Source: Aquisediminimonas profunda (GTDB taxonomy: Bacteria > Pseudomonadota > Alphaproteobacteria > Sphingomonadales > Sphingomonadaceae). From it: DNA of 64,000 nucleotides. Where the stretch lies: contig NZ_CP080327.1 in the NCBI RefSeq assembly GCF_019443285.1, positions 2,538,001-2,602,000 of the forward strand, in the 5' to 3' direction. The notes under the pieces were generated by a model that saw nothing but the letters and a program-made list of their open reading frames with translations, made no database searches and was not told the origin of the DNA. Positions 1 to 9,216 of this stretch are shown here, piece by piece. The stretch's first letter is position 1. Each line of letters starts with the position of its first letter. Made by a program: the position numbers and the translations under genes.

Positions 1-617
1 TTGTAGGTGTGATCGGTCCAAACGGGGCGGGCAAATCGACTCTTTTCAAACTTATCACCGGCCAGGAACAACCCGACGGCGGCACAATCGATATCGGAGA
101 AACAGTGCGTTTGGGCTACGTCGACCAATCGCGTGACGCCCTGGACCCGAAAAAGAACGTCTGGGAGGAAGTCTCCGGCGGTAACGAGCGTTTCTACTTC
201 GGCAAGCACGAAGTGAACACCCGTGCCTATGTCGGTGCATTCAATTTCAAGGGCACCGATCAGCAAAAGAAAGTCGGTCAGCTTTCGGGCGGTGAACGCA
301 ATCGTGTCCATATGGCCAAGATGCTGGCGGCTGGTGGCAATGTCCTTTTGCTCGACGAACCCACCAATGACCTCGACGTCGAAACGCTACGTGCCCTGGA
401 AGAGGCATTGGAAGAATTCGCCGGGTGCGCAGTTGTGATCAGCCATGATCGCTTCTTCCTCGACCGTCTTGCAACGCACATTCTTGCGTTTGAAGGGGAC
501 AGCCATGTCGAATGGTTCGAAGGAAATTTTGACAGCTATGAGGAAGACAAGCGGCGCAGACTGGGCGACGCCGCGGATCGACCGACAAGACTGGCTTACA
601 AGAAGCTGACTCGCTAG
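1..617 (+). CDS. ettA: EttA-type ABC-F ATPase, C-terminal part (5' end outside window)
   Basis: This is the second ATPase domain of an ABC-F protein that gates the ribosomal E site according to ATP level; it acts in the cytosol and has no membrane domain. Visible are a Walker A (GPNGAGKS) right at the window start, the ABC signature [13 protein letters not shown], Walker [12 protein letters not shown] and the H-loop SHDRFF. The tail ends in [16 protein letters not shown], the EttA-type C-terminus. The reading frame is open to the window edge, so about 200 of an expected 550 or so residues are present. The stop overlaps the stop of the opposing DUF1365 gene by 4 nt. ABC-F identity is firm; EttA rather than another ABC-F class rests on the tail sequence. 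Confidence 0.9.
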   Translation, partial: VGVIGPNGAGKSTLFKLITGQEQPDGGTIDIGETVRLGYVDQSRDALDPKKNVWEEVSGGNERFYFGKHEVNTRAYVGAFNFKGTDQQKKVGQLSGGERNRVHMAKMLAAGGNVLLLDEPTNDLDVETLRALEEALEEFAGCAVVISHDRFFLDRLATHILAFEGDSHVEWFEGNFDSYEEDKRRRLGDAADRPTRLAYKKLTR

Positions 618-1378
618 CGCCCAAGCGTGACGGTCGTTTGAGGCGGTTCTGGGTGCCGCCTCACCTTAACGCCCTTAAGCCAGAGTTTGAGGGCCTCCAA
701 ATGGATGCCTGCCACGACGCGCAGCGTAAGCAGAGGCAAACCAAGCAAGAGGCCAAGCAGTGCACTGTCATCAAGGGGTCGGCGCTTGCCGACGAAACTT
801 GCGACGATCAGTTTGCTGCCTTGGTCACTTCCGGTCACAGTGAGGCTCACTGCATTGCCAGGAGGCCTCAGTGCAAATTCGTAGTGCATGTCCATGTCCA
901 TGAAGGGTGAGACGTAGAGTGCCTTGTGGCAGCTTTGGTGTACGACACCGGCGTCCATATCCGCGCGGATCACATAAAAATGTCGTTCTCCGAAAGTATT
1001 GGTCACTTCATAGATCGTTGCCCTGAGGCCGCCATTGCGTGCATAGCAGAACCAAGTCGAAATCGGGTTGAAAACATGGCCCAGAATGCGCGGCATGGTC
1101 AGCAGGCGTACCGGGCCGCCATCAAAATCGATCCCCGTCTTCAAGAGCAGCGCCTCCACCTGTTCGCGCAGGTCGCGACCTGTGCGATCGCCATAGTCGT
1201 GGTCATGAAATGCAATAAGGTTGAATCGGTTGCGCGAGAACAGCCGCATCCGGCCAGCGAGTCCATCCAGTTCATCCACGTCGAAAAACAGTTGTGCCAT
1301 ACGGTAGCGGAGTCGGTGCGGCTTTGGCCGAAACCGCTGGTGCACAACGATGCCCGTATAGAGGGCCGAACCGATCAA
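614..1378 (-). CDS. DUF1365 family protein
   Basis: A 254-residue protein of the DUF1365 family, recognisable from the N-terminal pattern [19 protein letters not shown] and the central [17 protein letters not shown] and NTFGERHFY blocks. The biochemical role is not established. In many proteobacteria the family sits between an FAD-dependent amine-oxidase-like enzyme and a cyclopropane-synthase-like methyltransferase, exactly as here, which points to modification of membrane fatty acids. Its start overlaps the upstream FAD gene by 4 nt (ATGA), so the two are translationally coupled. Family call is strong, function is inferred from context only. Confidence 0.9.
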   Translation of the reverse strand: MIGSALYTGIVVHQRFRPKPHRLRYRMAQLFFDVDELDGLAGRMRLFSRNRFNLIAFHDHDYGDRTGRDLREQVEALLLKTGIDFDGGPVRLLTMPRILGHVFNPISTWFCYARNGGLRATIYEVTNTFGERHFYVIRADMDAGVVHQSCHKALYVSPFMDMDMHYEFALRPPGNAVSLTVTGSDQGSKLIVASFVGKRRPLDDSALLGLLLGLPLLTLRVVAGIHLEALKLWLKGVKVRRHPEPPQTTVTLGR

Positions 1379-2757
1379 GCGGCCAAACCCAGCGGCGCCA
1401 TTGAAATGTGAAGCCGGTCCGAAGGGTTGGCGAGCAACCAGGGCCGCCGCGCACCCAGCGCTTCTGCAACGGCTAGCCCTGCCTGCAAGCCGTCTTCATG
1501 AAAACCTGCTCCGAAATATGCCCCGCAATACCAGGTGTTGCGATCACCCTGGAGTGGCCAGAGAGCCTTTTGCGCGGCGAGGGCGGCATTGTCGAAGATG
1601 GGATGGTCGAAGGCAACGCTGTCGATGACTCTACCTGCCCGCACGGGCTGACGCGGATTGAGCGTGACGATCAACGGGCGGGGATGGTCTATTCCCTGCA
1701 GTCGGTTCATCCAGTAGCTGACACAAAGATCGTTCGTTGCGCCGTCCGGTCTGCGGCGACCGAGATAATTCCAGCTCGACCAGGTCTGCCGGCGTTTGGG
1801 CATCAGTGCCGGGTCATCATGCAAGACTGCCACATTGCGGCTGTAGCGGAATGCAGACAGGAGCCGACGTTCTGCGTCCGATGAATCGCCAAGCATCGCA
1901 AGCGCCTGGTCGGCATGGGTTGCGATGACGACGTGATCAAATAGCTCGGTATGACCGGAAAGATCAGTGACCTGAGCCTGTCCGTGCATGCGAACAATCC
2001 GGGAAACGCCACGATCGAAGCATGCCTTACCACTGAATTGGGACAGCATTGCATCGACATAGGTCCGGCTGCCGCCCGCAACGGTCCGCCAGCGCGGCCG
2101 ATCGCGAATTTTGAGCAAACCATGATTTTCGCAAAACCGGATAAAGGCCTCGGCAGGGTAATCGAGAACAACGGGCGTCGGCATGGACCAGATCGCAGCC
2201 GCCATCGGCAGAAGGTGGTCGTCGCGGAAGGCGCGCCCATAACGATGTTCGGCCAGGAATTCGTCCAATGTTGCAAGACCGAGCTTGCCGGCGTGGGCAG
2301 GCGCCTCGCGATAGAAGCGGAAAACGTCTCGCAACATTGACCAGAATCTGGGCCTGAAAAGATTCCTGCGTTGGGCGAACAGGCCCTTCAGGTCCTCGCT
2401 CCCCGAGTATTCGAGCGCTCCGTCATCAAGCGACACGGCAAATGACATGTCCGATGACTTTGTCTCGACACCGAGGTGCGCAAAAAGCCGTGTGAGGTTT
2501 GGGTAAGTCGTCTCGTTATAGACGATAAAGCCGGTATCGACAGGAGTAATCAGACCGTTGCCCAGATCCACATCAATCGTTCTACTGTGCCCGCCGGCTC
2601 GAGAGTCACTCTCAAACAGGACGACATCGTGGCTACGTCCGAGCATCCACGCTGCGCTCAGCCCTGAAATGCCGCTGCCAACCACTGCAATGCGCTCTCG
2701 CTTGCCGCGGGTTGTGTTCTTGAAAGGCTCCTCACTCAACGGGTTCGCCTGATCCAT
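1375..2757 (-). CDS. FAD-dependent amine-oxidase-like oxidoreductase
   Basis: A 460-residue flavoprotein. The dinucleotide-binding motif GSGISG lies at residues 27-32, followed by the ribose-binding acidic residue E49 and the RAGGHSRT motif at 53-60, all typical of the NAD/FAD amine-oxidase superfamily. I start it at the ATG at 2757, which has GAGG five bases upstream; the frame stays open further up but would run into the divergent methyltransferase. It forms a coupled pair with the DUF1365 gene. Homologues beside CFA-type methyltransferases are thought to act on phospholipid acyl chains; related clusters have been tied to furan fatty acid formation in Rhodobacter, but I cannot assign that reaction here. 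Confidence 0.85.
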   Translation of the reverse strand: MDQANPLSEEPFKNTTRGKRERIAVVGSGISGLSAAWMLGRSHDVVLFESDSRAGGHSRTIDVDLGNGLITPVDTGFIVYNETTYPNLTRLFAHLGVETKSSDMSFAVSLDDGALEYSGSEDLKGLFAQRRNLFRPRFWSMLRDVFRFYREAPAHAGKLGLATLDEFLAEHRYGRAFRDDHLLPMAAAIWSMPTPVVLDYPAEAFIRFCENHGLLKIRDRPRWRTVAGGSRTYVDAMLSQFSGKACFDRGVSRIVRMHGQAQVTDLSGHTELFDHVVIATHADQALAMLGDSSDAERRLLSAFRYSRNVAVLHDDPALMPKRRQTWSSWNYLGRRRPDGATNDLCVSYWMNRLQGIDHPRPLIVTLNPRQPVRAGRVIDSVAFDHPIFDNAALAAQKALWPLQGDRNTWYCGAYFGAGFHEDGLQAGLAVAEALGARRPWLLANPSDRLHISMAPLGLAA

Positions 2758-2866
2758 ACCAGCCTCGATCTGCATCGAAGCGAACAAATTGCGGCCTCGA
2801 TGCATCCAATACCGTGAAAAGCGGGGAATGGATGATGGTGAGTTCAGATTTGCGATGGAGATTGAA
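2758..2866. promoter_or_regulatory. Divergent promoter region, FAD oxidoreductase / CFA-like methyltransferase
   Basis: A 109-nt spacer between two divergent start codons. It must carry both promoters, as the flanking genes are each first in their unit. Both starts have a good Shine-Dalgarno sequence (GAGG for the minus-strand gene, GGAG for the plus-strand gene). I see no clear -35/-10 pair and no obvious ECF sigma site, so the regulator is unknown. Confidence 0.45.
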
Positions 2867-3919
2867 ATGAAAGGCTTTGCATCTGCCGATTTGATCGCCC
2901 GTGCAGTCAGCTGGGTGGAAAGGACCGCCTTACCGGACTCATTGACGAGGGCCGGCATATGGTTGCTCTGCGAGCGAACGTCCAAACGCCTGGCGGCCCA
3001 GGCACGCGGCAGTGACAGAGTCTTTGCTGCGGAAATGAATATGCGGCCCATTGCCGAACATGCTGCTTCGGCAAATGAACAGCATTATGAACTGCCAGCC
3101 GAATTTTTTGCCCTGACACTTGGTCACAGGCGGAAATACAGTTGCTGCCATTATCCGGATAACGATGTTTCGCTGTCCAGGGCAGAAGACTTAGCACTAG
3201 CTGAGACAGTCAATCGGGCGCAAATCCGAGACGGGCAGCAAATCCTTGAGCTTGGTTGCGGTTGGGGCTCCCTGAGCCTTTATTTGGCCGAGCATTTCCC
3301 GCGAGCCAGCATCACTGCGGTGTCAAACTCTTCTTCCCAACGCGCCTATATCGAGGGTGTGGCGCGGCAGCGGGGTTTCACAAACCTGATAGTCCTGACA
3401 TCTGACATGAACGAGTTCGACATCGAAGGAAGATTCGACAGGATCGTGTCTGTCGAGATGTTTGAACACATGGCCAATTGGAATGCTCTGCTTGGCCGCG
3501 CGCGAAAATGGCTCCAACCGGACGGCAAGCTGTTTGTCCATATCTTTACGCACGCGACAGCGAGTTACCGTTTCGACCATCGCAACCCGGCAGACTGGAT
3601 CGCAAGACACTTCTTCACGGGAGGAATCATGCCAAGCGAAAAACTCTTTTGGCACGTCTCGCATCAATTTGAGATTGAAGAGCAGTGGCGCTGGAGCGGA
3701 ACTCACTATGCCCGCACCGCAAGGGATTGGCTGGCGAATTTCGACAGAAATATTGCCGAGGTCCGGCGCATCCTCAAGACAGTCTATGGCGAAGATGCGA
3801 GCCTGTGGGAAAGGCGCTGGCGGTTGTTCTTTTTGGCGACCGCCGGCTTGTTTGGCCATCGGTCAGGTCGTGTCTGGGGAGTAAGTCATTACCTCCTGAA
3901 ACCTGCCGTCGCTTTGTAA
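2867..3919 (+). CDS. Cyclopropane-fatty-acyl-phospholipid synthase-like SAM methyltransferase (short form)
   Basis: A 350-residue class I methyltransferase. SAM motif I is ELGCGWG at about residues 128-134, preceded by the acyl-methyltransferase block with E-H-Y-x-L-P around residue 72 and followed by VEMFEHMANW, the post-I motif of this family. It is shorter at the N-terminus than the second CFA synthase at 27.3 kb and is clearly a different subfamily. The start at 2867 is chosen because GGAG lies 6 nt upstream; three in-frame ATGs further up (2789, 2828, 2855) lack proper spacing. It is divergent from the FAD oxidoreductase and DUF1365 genes and probably acts with them on membrane lipids. 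Its stop lies 2 nt from that of the opposing carbonic anhydrase. Confidence 0.85.
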   Translation: MKGFASADLIARAVSWVERTALPDSLTRAGIWLLCERTSKRLAAQARGSDRVFAAEMNMRPIAEHAASANEQHYELPAEFFALTLGHRRKYSCCHYPDNDVSLSRAEDLALAETVNRAQIRDGQQILELGCGWGSLSLYLAEHFPRASITAVSNSSSQRAYIEGVARQRGFTNLIVLTSDMNEFDIEGRFDRIVSVEMFEHMANWNALLGRARKWLQPDGKLFVHIFTHATASYRFDHRNPADWIARHFFTGGIMPSEKLFWHVSHQFEIEEQWRWSGTHYARTARDWLANFDRNIAEVRRILKTVYGEDASLWERRWRLFFLATAGLFGHRSGRVWGVSHYLLKPAVAL

Positions 3920-3921
3920 CC

Positions 3922-4560
3922 TCAAGCGATTTGAAATGTGCCTTTTGCCTCATCAAGCACAAACAGTTCGCCACCGTCGATTGCAAACCAGGCTCCATGT
4001 AATGCCAGTTGACCTGTTGCTTCCCGCTCCCGAATGCAGGCAAATGTCCTTAAATTGGCCAGGCTGACCTTTACGGCTTCGTGTTCCATTGCCCGAATGG
4101 CAGCAGGACTCTGATCGGTGCCGTATTCGTCGACGACTTTTGCGCGCGCATCGTCCAACATGTCGATCCAGCGCGAGATAAATCCGCCTTCGCCAGGCTT
4201 TGCATTCTTGAAATTTTGCGAAAGCGCCGCAGAGCACCCGCCGCACGCGCCATGTCCCATGACAAGGATTTCCGACACTTCCAGTTGCGTTACGGCGAAC
4301 TCTAGGGCTGCTGAAACGCCATGACGTCCGCCGCCCAGCTCGAATGGCGGCACAAGGTTGGCAACATTGCGCACGACAAACATCTCACCCGGCGACGCAT
4401 CGAAAATTGTCGATGGATCAACCCGGCTGTCGGAACAGGCTATGACCATTATCCTGGGAGCCTGGCCTTCGGCCAGTTCCGCCCAGCGCTCTCTCTGATT
4501 GGACCAGCCGCTTTTCCGGAATCGTTGATAACCGGAGATCAAATCAGCAAAATCAGTCAT
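3922..4560 (-). CDS. Beta-class carbonic anhydrase
   Basis: A 212-residue enzyme interconverting CO2 and bicarbonate in the cytosol. Predicted zinc ligands are C42, H103 and C106, with the Asp44/Arg46 dyad in the CSDSR motif and the HGACGGC block, so all catalytic residues are present. The frame is open upstream, but the homologous part begins at the ATG at 4560. This start has no Shine-Dalgarno sequence; instead TATCGC lies 7 nt before it with TTGCCA 17 nt further up, suggesting a leaderless mRNA. It is divergent from lipA. Confidence 0.93.
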   Translation of the reverse strand: MTDFADLISGYQRFRKSGWSNQRERWAELAEGQAPRIMVIACSDSRVDPSTIFDASPGEMFVVRNVANLVPPFELGGGRHGVSAALEFAVTQLEVSEILVMGHGACGGCSAALSQNFKNAKPGEGGFISRWIDMLDDARAKVVDEYGTDQSPAAIRAMEHEAVKVSLANLRTFACIREREATGQLALHGAWFAIDGGELFVLDEAKGTFQIA

Positions 4561-4596
4561 GGTGTCCGCGATAAGGAGCAGGGCTGGGGCTGGCAA
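4561..4596 (-). promoter_or_regulatory. Putative sigma-70 promoter giving a leaderless carbonic anhydrase mRNA
   Basis: Reading the minus strand, TTGCCA (4596-4591) is followed after 17 nt by TATCGC (4573-4568), and the ATG begins 7 nt later. The -10 is imperfect, but the lack of any ribosome binding site fits a transcript starting at or next to the ATG. Confidence 0.4.
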
Positions 4597-4625
4597 GTCT
4601 TCATGCTGGACGCTAAGGCAGGGAC

Positions 4626-5555
4626 ATGACCATTGCTGCAAAACACGAGCGTCAACGAAAGCCCGACTGGATTCGGGTAAAGGCTCCCACTTCTGTTGGC
4701 TTTGCCGAAACGCGCGCCTTGATGCGTCGGCTGAATCTGGCGACGGTGTGTGAGGAAGCTGCGTGCCCCAACATTGGCGAATGCTGGACAAAAAAGCACG
4801 CCACTGTGATGATCCTCGGTGACACATGCACGCGCGCCTGTGCTTTTTGCAATGTGAAGACGGGGATGCCACGTGCAGTGGATCCTTTGGAGCCCGAGCA
4901 TGTGGCCGTCGCTGCAGCCGAGCTCGGACTGCAACATATAGTGGTCACGTCTGTCGATCGCGATGACCTTGCAGACGGTGGCGCTTCTCAGTTCGTCAGG
5001 GTGATCGAAGCGCTACGACGCACCACGCCCGCGACCACAATCGAGATATTGACGCCCGATTTCCGCAACAAGGCTGAGGCGGCAGTTGAATCAATTATCG
5101 CTGCAAGACCAGACGTTTACAATCATAACCTCGAAACAGTTCCAAGACTATATCCGACTATCAGGCCTGGCGCGCGCTATTATGCCTCTTTGCGTCTGCT
5201 CGAAAGCGTAAAGCGGCACGATCCATCCATTTTCACAAAATCCGGCATCATGCTTGGCTTGGGGGAAGAGCGGATGGAGGTTCATCAGGTTATGGATGAC
5301 ATGCGTTCAGCCGATGTCGATTTTCTGACTATGGGACAATATCTCCAGCCGACGCCACGCCACGCAAAAGTTGCAGATTTCGTGAGTCCGCAAAGCTTCG
5401 ATGCCTATGCGGCAATCGCGCGAGCAAAAGGTTTTCTCCTTGTTGCTTCGAGTCCGCTTACGCGGTCCAGTTATCACGCGGATCGAGACTTTGCAGCCAT
5501 GCAGCAAGCCCGAGCAAAAAACCTTGCCGCCGCTGGACAAAATGCCTCGGCATAG
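4626..5555 (+). CDS. lipA: Lipoyl synthase
   Basis: A 309-residue radical-SAM enzyme that inserts two sulfur atoms into protein-bound octanoyl groups to make the lipoyl cofactor of the 2-oxoacid dehydrogenases. Both iron-sulfur clusters are encoded: the auxiliary cluster cysteines C42, C47 and C53, and the radical-SAM CxxxCxxC at C68, C72 and C75. The conserved RSSYHAD near the C-terminus carries the serine ligand of the auxiliary cluster. Length is usual for the family. The start has GGGA close upstream. Its last 14 nt overlap the next gene, so the two form an operon. Confidence 0.97.
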   Translation: MTIAAKHERQRKPDWIRVKAPTSVGFAETRALMRRLNLATVCEEAACPNIGECWTKKHATVMILGDTCTRACAFCNVKTGMPRAVDPLEPEHVAVAAAELGLQHIVVTSVDRDDLADGGASQFVRVIEALRRTTPATTIEILTPDFRNKAEAAVESIIAARPDVYNHNLETVPRLYPTIRPGARYYASLRLLESVKRHDPSIFTKSGIMLGLGEERMEVHQVMDDMRSADVDFLTMGQYLQPTPRHAKVADFVSPQSFDAYAAIARAKGFLLVASSPLTRSSYHADRDFAAMQQARAKNLAAAGQNASA

Positions 5556-6003
5556 CGAATTGCGCATCCTGCCCTGGTCGGCCGCTCAAATGTTCGATCT
5601 GGTGGCAGATGTCAGCCGCTACGGTGAATTCCTGCCTTGGGTCAGTGCCGTGCGTGTCAGATCAAACAGCGAGACCGAAATGGTTGCCGACCTGATCGTA
5701 GGGTTCAAGGGTTTGCGGGAAAACTTTACATCCCGTGTGCACAAATCTCGCGCGACAAGCATACGTGTCGACTATGTTGATGGTCCCTTGAAGTTTCTTC
5801 ACAATCAATGGTTGTTTGCTGATCTTCCCGAAGGGGGGTCCACGATCGATTTTACCGTCGACTTTGCATTCAAATCAAAAATATTTGAGTCACTTGCAGG
5901 CCAAGTGTTCGAACGGGCTCTCAACAAGATGACAGACGCATTCGTCGGCCGTGCCGAAGCACTCTATGGCATGAGCAGCTTCAATGCGACAAGTGCCGCC
6001 TGA
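5542..6003 (+). CDS. Coq10/RatA-like START-domain protein
   Basis: A 153-residue polyketide-cyclase/START-fold protein of the Coq10 (ubiquinone-binding) and RatA group, recognisable from the N-terminal [17 protein letters not shown] and the C-terminal [20 protein letters not shown]. In mitochondria Coq10 helps deliver ubiquinone; in E. coli the homologue RatA was named as a ribosome-association toxin. In alphaproteobacteria with lipA next door the ubiquinone role is the more likely. The ATG at 5542 has GGA at suitable distance and lies inside lipA. The 3' end overlaps the opposing cinA gene by 40 nt. Confidence 0.88.
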   Translation: MPRHSELRILPWSAAQMFDLVADVSRYGEFLPWVSAVRVRSNSETEMVADLIVGFKGLRENFTSRVHKSRATSIRVDYVDGPLKFLHNQWLFADLPEGGSTIDFTVDFAFKSKIFESLAGQVFERALNKMTDAFVGRAEALYGMSSFNATSAA

Positions 6004-6464
6004 AGGCGGATACCACCCCGCCCAGTGTCGGCAAATTGGCGGGTATCGGCGATAACATCTTCAGACTCTTTTCCTTTTTGAGCCCGTGCGAAGACGACCG
6101 TCCCGACGGGCTTTTGTTCGCTGCCGCCATCAGGTCCGGCAATTCCTGTGATAGCCACTGCGACATCGGCCTGAGAGCGTGTCAACGCGCCCTGCGCCAT
6201 GGCCCACGCCGTCGCGATCGATACGGCACCAAATGTTTCCAGGATATTTGAATCGACAGCCAACATGTCCATTTTGGCTTCGTTTGAGTAGGTTATGTAA
6301 CCCGCCTCAAACACGCCAGAGGAACCGGCTATAGCGGTCAAGGCGGCGGACACGAGACCACCGGTACAACTTTCTGCAACCACGACCCGGCGCCCTGCAG
6401 CGAGATTGGCTGTTACGACACGACGGGCTTCGTCAATCAATGCAGGGTCAAGACAATCGTCCAT
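5964..6464 (-). CDS. CinA C-terminal family protein, probable nicotinamide-nucleotide amidase
   Basis: A 166-residue stand-alone CinA C-terminal domain, the family that deamidates nicotinamide mononucleotide to nicotinate mononucleotide in pyridine-nucleotide salvage (PncC). Diagnostic motifs are VVVAESCTGGLVSAALT, near the start, and VAITGIAGPDGGSEQKPVGTV. The N-terminal molybdopterin-binding domain of full CinA is absent. I prefer the ATG at 6464, which has GGTGG upstream; an ATG at 6482 overlaps the preceding gene by 14 nt and has no ribosome site. It forms a unit with the upstream secreted protein and overlaps the Coq10-like gene tail-to-tail. Confidence 0.88.
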   Translation of the reverse strand: MDDCLDPALIDEARRVVTANLAAGRRVVVAESCTGGLVSAALTAIAGSSGVFEAGYITYSNEAKMDMLAVDSNILETFGAVSIATAWAMAQGALTRSQADVAVAITGIAGPDGGSEQKPVGTVVFARAQKGKESEDVIADTRQFADTGRGGIRLQAALVALKLLMP

Positions 6465-6468
6465 GGTT

Positions 6469-6990
6469 TCAGTTTCCACCATTCGGGGCTGCGCACATCT
6501 TGAAGGGTGGCTTCTTTTGTTTGTCGCCCGTCCCTAGTTCCATGAGTGTGGTTATCAGCATTGCCATATTGTGCGTCGGCAATGGCTGCAGAATATCAAC
6601 GAGGCGATCGATCTTTGAGCAATCCCCCGGCTTGACCTTTTCGGCCATACCGGCTCCAAACGCAGCGTCGATTAGGCCGCGCGCGGCTGGCTCGCCAAGA
6701 GTTTTCGTGAGGTCCAGACCGGACATCTTGTCGAACGCCACGCGAGCGACGGGCCATGCCTTGTCCGCATCGACCTGGTAACGGGCCGCAATGACGGGCC
6801 CGGATTGCGCAAGCGCCGTTGTCGCGGGAAGCAGGGGAGAGCATTTGGTCGTCACCGCACGAACGGCAGACGGCAATGCATAGGTCACCAGCGCCTCTGC
6901 TTCCGGCGGTGTCAGGCATGATTTTGCGGATTGCGCGGCCGCTTGCCCAGGCAGAGCGACCAAGGCCACGGCCAAAACCCAATTTCTCAT
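6469..6990 (-). CDS. Secreted hypothetical protein
   Basis: A 173-residue protein that starts with a clear Sec signal peptide (hydrophobic residues 4-14, likely cleavage after AAA around residue 19). The mature part is about 150 residues with three cysteines (C25, C50 and one near the end) and no family I recognise. It lies 1 nt downstream of ispDF and just before the CinA-type gene in the same direction, so it is transcribed with them. Probably periplasmic; function unknown. Confidence 0.75.
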   Translation of the reverse strand: MRNWVLAVALVALPGQAAAQSAKSCLTPPEAEALVTYALPSAVRAVTTKCSPLLPATTALAQSGPVIAARYQVDADKAWPVARVAFDKMSGLDLTKTLGEPAARGLIDAAFGAGMAEKVKPGDCSKIDRLVDILQPLPTHNMAMLITTLMELGTGDKQKKPPFKMCAAPNGGN

Positions 6991-6991
6991 T

Positions 6992-8122
6992 TTACATCCT
7001 CACTGTCGCAATGGCCTGCGCCGCTATGCCTTCGCCGCGGCCTGTAAAGCCCAAACCCTCGGTGGTTGTCGCTTTTACACTTGTTCGCCCAATGTCGATG
7101 CACAGCATCTCGGCCAAACGGGCCCGCATCCTTTCACGGTGGGGACCGATCTTTGGAGCCTCGCAGATGAGTGTCAGGTCAACATAGTCGATAACGCCAC
7201 CGCGCGAGGCCACCAATGCCCTCGCATGATCGACGAACACGGAAGACGCCGCGCCTTTCCACTTCGGGTCGCTTGGCGGAAAATGGCTTCCGATATCGCC
7301 TTCGCCAATTGCCCCGAGTATGGCATCGACAACGGCGTGAAGAGCGACATCGGCATCGGAGTGGCCAGCCAAACCAAAATCATGGTCCAGTTTGATCCCG
7401 CACAACCACAGCTCTTTGCCGCGTTCGAGCCGGTGTACATCAAAGCCAAGGCCTGTCCGCACCGTGGCGACGCTCTCGTGAGCCCTTGAGAGATCCGGCG
7501 AATGCGTAATCTTTTCTAGTGCCGCGTCACCTTCCACAATCGAAACCTCATATCCTGCAGCTCGCGCCATTTGGGCATCATCTGTAGCAATTCCGCCATT
7601 CCAGTGCTTGTGTGACGTCATGATTGCATCAAAACGGAAGGCTTGTGGCGTCTGTATCCGCATTAGCCCAGAACGATCGACGGTATCGCCAAGTGTCCCG
7701 TGACCGTGCGCGAGCGTATCGACCACGGGAAGGGCAGGCACGACACCTGCGGACTTGTCGAGCGCAGCGATAAGACGATTAATGACTTCCGCGGACAGAA
7801 ATGGGCGAGCCGCGTCATGTATCAGAACTTTTGAAACGCCATGACTGGCAAGGGCTGAAAGTCCGGCACGGACCGAATCTTGCCGCTCAGCACCGCCAAT
7901 CACGATTGCGGCCACCGCCCGATCCCCCAATGCGTGTCGAGCAAGGTCCTGCTGGTTTTCGCCGATCACCACACATGTCACATCGATATCCGGGTGGGCA
8001 AGAAACGCGTCGACGGAATGAGCCAGCACGGCCTTGCCGCCAAGCGGAGCAAACTGCTTCGGGACCGCGCCTCCGGCGCGATCGCCTTTGCCAGCAGCAA
8101 CAATGAGGGCAGCTATGCTCAT
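6992..8122 (-). CDS. ispDF: Bifunctional IspD/IspF isoprenoid enzyme
   Basis: A 376-residue fusion of two non-consecutive steps of the MEP pathway: the cytidylyltransferase that makes CDP-methylerythritol (IspD) and the 2,4-cyclodiphosphate synthase (IspF). IspD occupies about residues 1-215, with the nucleotide-binding AALIVAAGKGDR and HDAARPF motifs. IspF starts near residue 221 (VRTGLGFDVHRL); its metal ligands D228, H230 and H262 are all present. The ATG at 8122 begins the IspD domain, with AAGGG about 7 nt upstream; the longer open frame is not coding. The fusion is usual in alphaproteobacteria. It diverges from dusB across 94 nt. Confidence 0.97.
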   Translation of the reverse strand: MSIAALIVAAGKGDRAGGAVPKQFAPLGGKAVLAHSVDAFLAHPDIDVTCVVIGENQQDLARHALGDRAVAAIVIGGAERQDSVRAGLSALASHGVSKVLIHDAARPFLSAEVINRLIAALDKSAGVVPALPVVDTLAHGHGTLGDTVDRSGLMRIQTPQAFRFDAIMTSHKHWNGGIATDDAQMARAAGYEVSIVEGDAALEKITHSPDLSRAHESVATVRTGLGFDVHRLERGKELWLCGIKLDHDFGLAGHSDADVALHAVVDAILGAIGEGDIGSHFPPSDPKWKGAASSVFVDHARALVASRGGVIDYVDLTLICEAPKIGPHRERMRARLAEMLCIDIGRTSVKATTTEGLGFTGRGEGIAAQAIATVRM

Positions 8123-8216
8123 GGGCGGGCCCTTAGCTTTGTCGGGAGCCTGGCGGAAGGGGTGTTGCGTTGCAGCATGAAAATGGATAGAGAAGTGCTG
8201 AATTTTTAGGCAGAAT

Positions 8217-9215
8217 ATGCAGTCTTTGAAGCCAATATCGATCGGCCCGATCAAGATCGAGGCTCCGGTGATCCTTGCGCCCATGACGGGTGTGACGGAC
8301 ATGCCCTTTCGCACGCTCGTGCGGCGTTTTGGTTCTGGTTTGAACGTGACTGAAATGATCGCAAGCCAGGCGATGATACGCGAAACGCGCCAATCGCTCC
8401 AAAAAGCAGCTTGGGATAGCGTCGAAGAGCCGGTTTCGATGCAACTCGCGGGATGTGCCCCAGCTGAAATGGCCGATGCTGCCAAATTGAACCAGGATCG
8501 AGGTGCCGCGATCATTGACATCAACATGGGTTGCCCCGTCAAGAAAGTTGTCAATGGCGATGCCGGATCTGCGTTGATGCGGGATTTGCCGCTCGCAGCC
8601 GAAATCATCGAAGCGACCGTAAAGGCCGTGAGTGTGCCTGTTACCGTCAAGATGCGGATGGGATGGGACCATAACAGCCTCAATGCCCCGGAATTGGCTC
8701 ATATTGCCGAAGATCTTGGCGCGCAGCTGATCACTGTCCATGGCCGCACGCGTTGCCAGATGTACCGCGATTCCGCGGATTGGGCTTTTGTTCGTACAGT
8801 GAAGCAGGCGGTTTCGATCCCGGTTATTGTCAACGGAGATATCTGCTCGGTTGCCGATGCGCATCAGGCACTCGAACAATCCGGCGCTGACGGCGTAATG
8901 ATTGGACGCGGCGCCTATGGAAAACCCTGGTTGTTATCGCAAGTCATGGCGGCGCTCACGGGCCGAGTTGTGCCAGCCGATCCTTCAGTCGAGCAACAAT
9001 ATCACCTGATTACAGAGCATTACACTGCAATGCTTGAACATTATGGTGAAGTGACAGGCGTCAATATGGCGCGCAAACACATCGGTTGGTACACAAAGGG
9101 GCTGACTGGATCGGCCGAATTCCGAAACCGGATCAATCAAATCGGAGAGTCACGAGTCGTTCTCCAGGAACTTGAAAGATTTTATACGCCTTGGCTGAGC
9201 CGCGCTGCAGCGTGA
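8217..9215 (+). CDS. dusB: tRNA-dihydrouridine synthase DusB (NifR3)
   Basis: A 332-residue flavoenzyme reducing uridines in tRNA to dihydrouridine. Motifs include [12 protein letters not shown] near the N-terminus, the catalytic cysteine C106 in [11 protein letters not shown], and the flavin-binding [16 protein letters not shown]. In alphaproteobacteria this gene (nifR3) commonly precedes ntrBC, as here, with only 1 nt between its stop and the ntrB start. AGG lies 6 nt before the ATG. Confidence 0.95.
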   Translation: MQSLKPISIGPIKIEAPVILAPMTGVTDMPFRTLVRRFGSGLNVTEMIASQAMIRETRQSLQKAAWDSVEEPVSMQLAGCAPAEMADAAKLNQDRGAAIIDINMGCPVKKVVNGDAGSALMRDLPLAAEIIEATVKAVSVPVTVKMRMGWDHNSLNAPELAHIAEDLGAQLITVHGRTRCQMYRDSADWAFVRTVKQAVSIPVIVNGDICSVADAHQALEQSGADGVMIGRGAYGKPWLLSQVMAALTGRVVPADPSVEQQYHLITEHYTAMLEHYGEVTGVNMARKHIGWYTKGLTGSAEFRNRINQIGESRVVLQELERFYTPWLSRAAA

Positions 9216-9216
9216 C

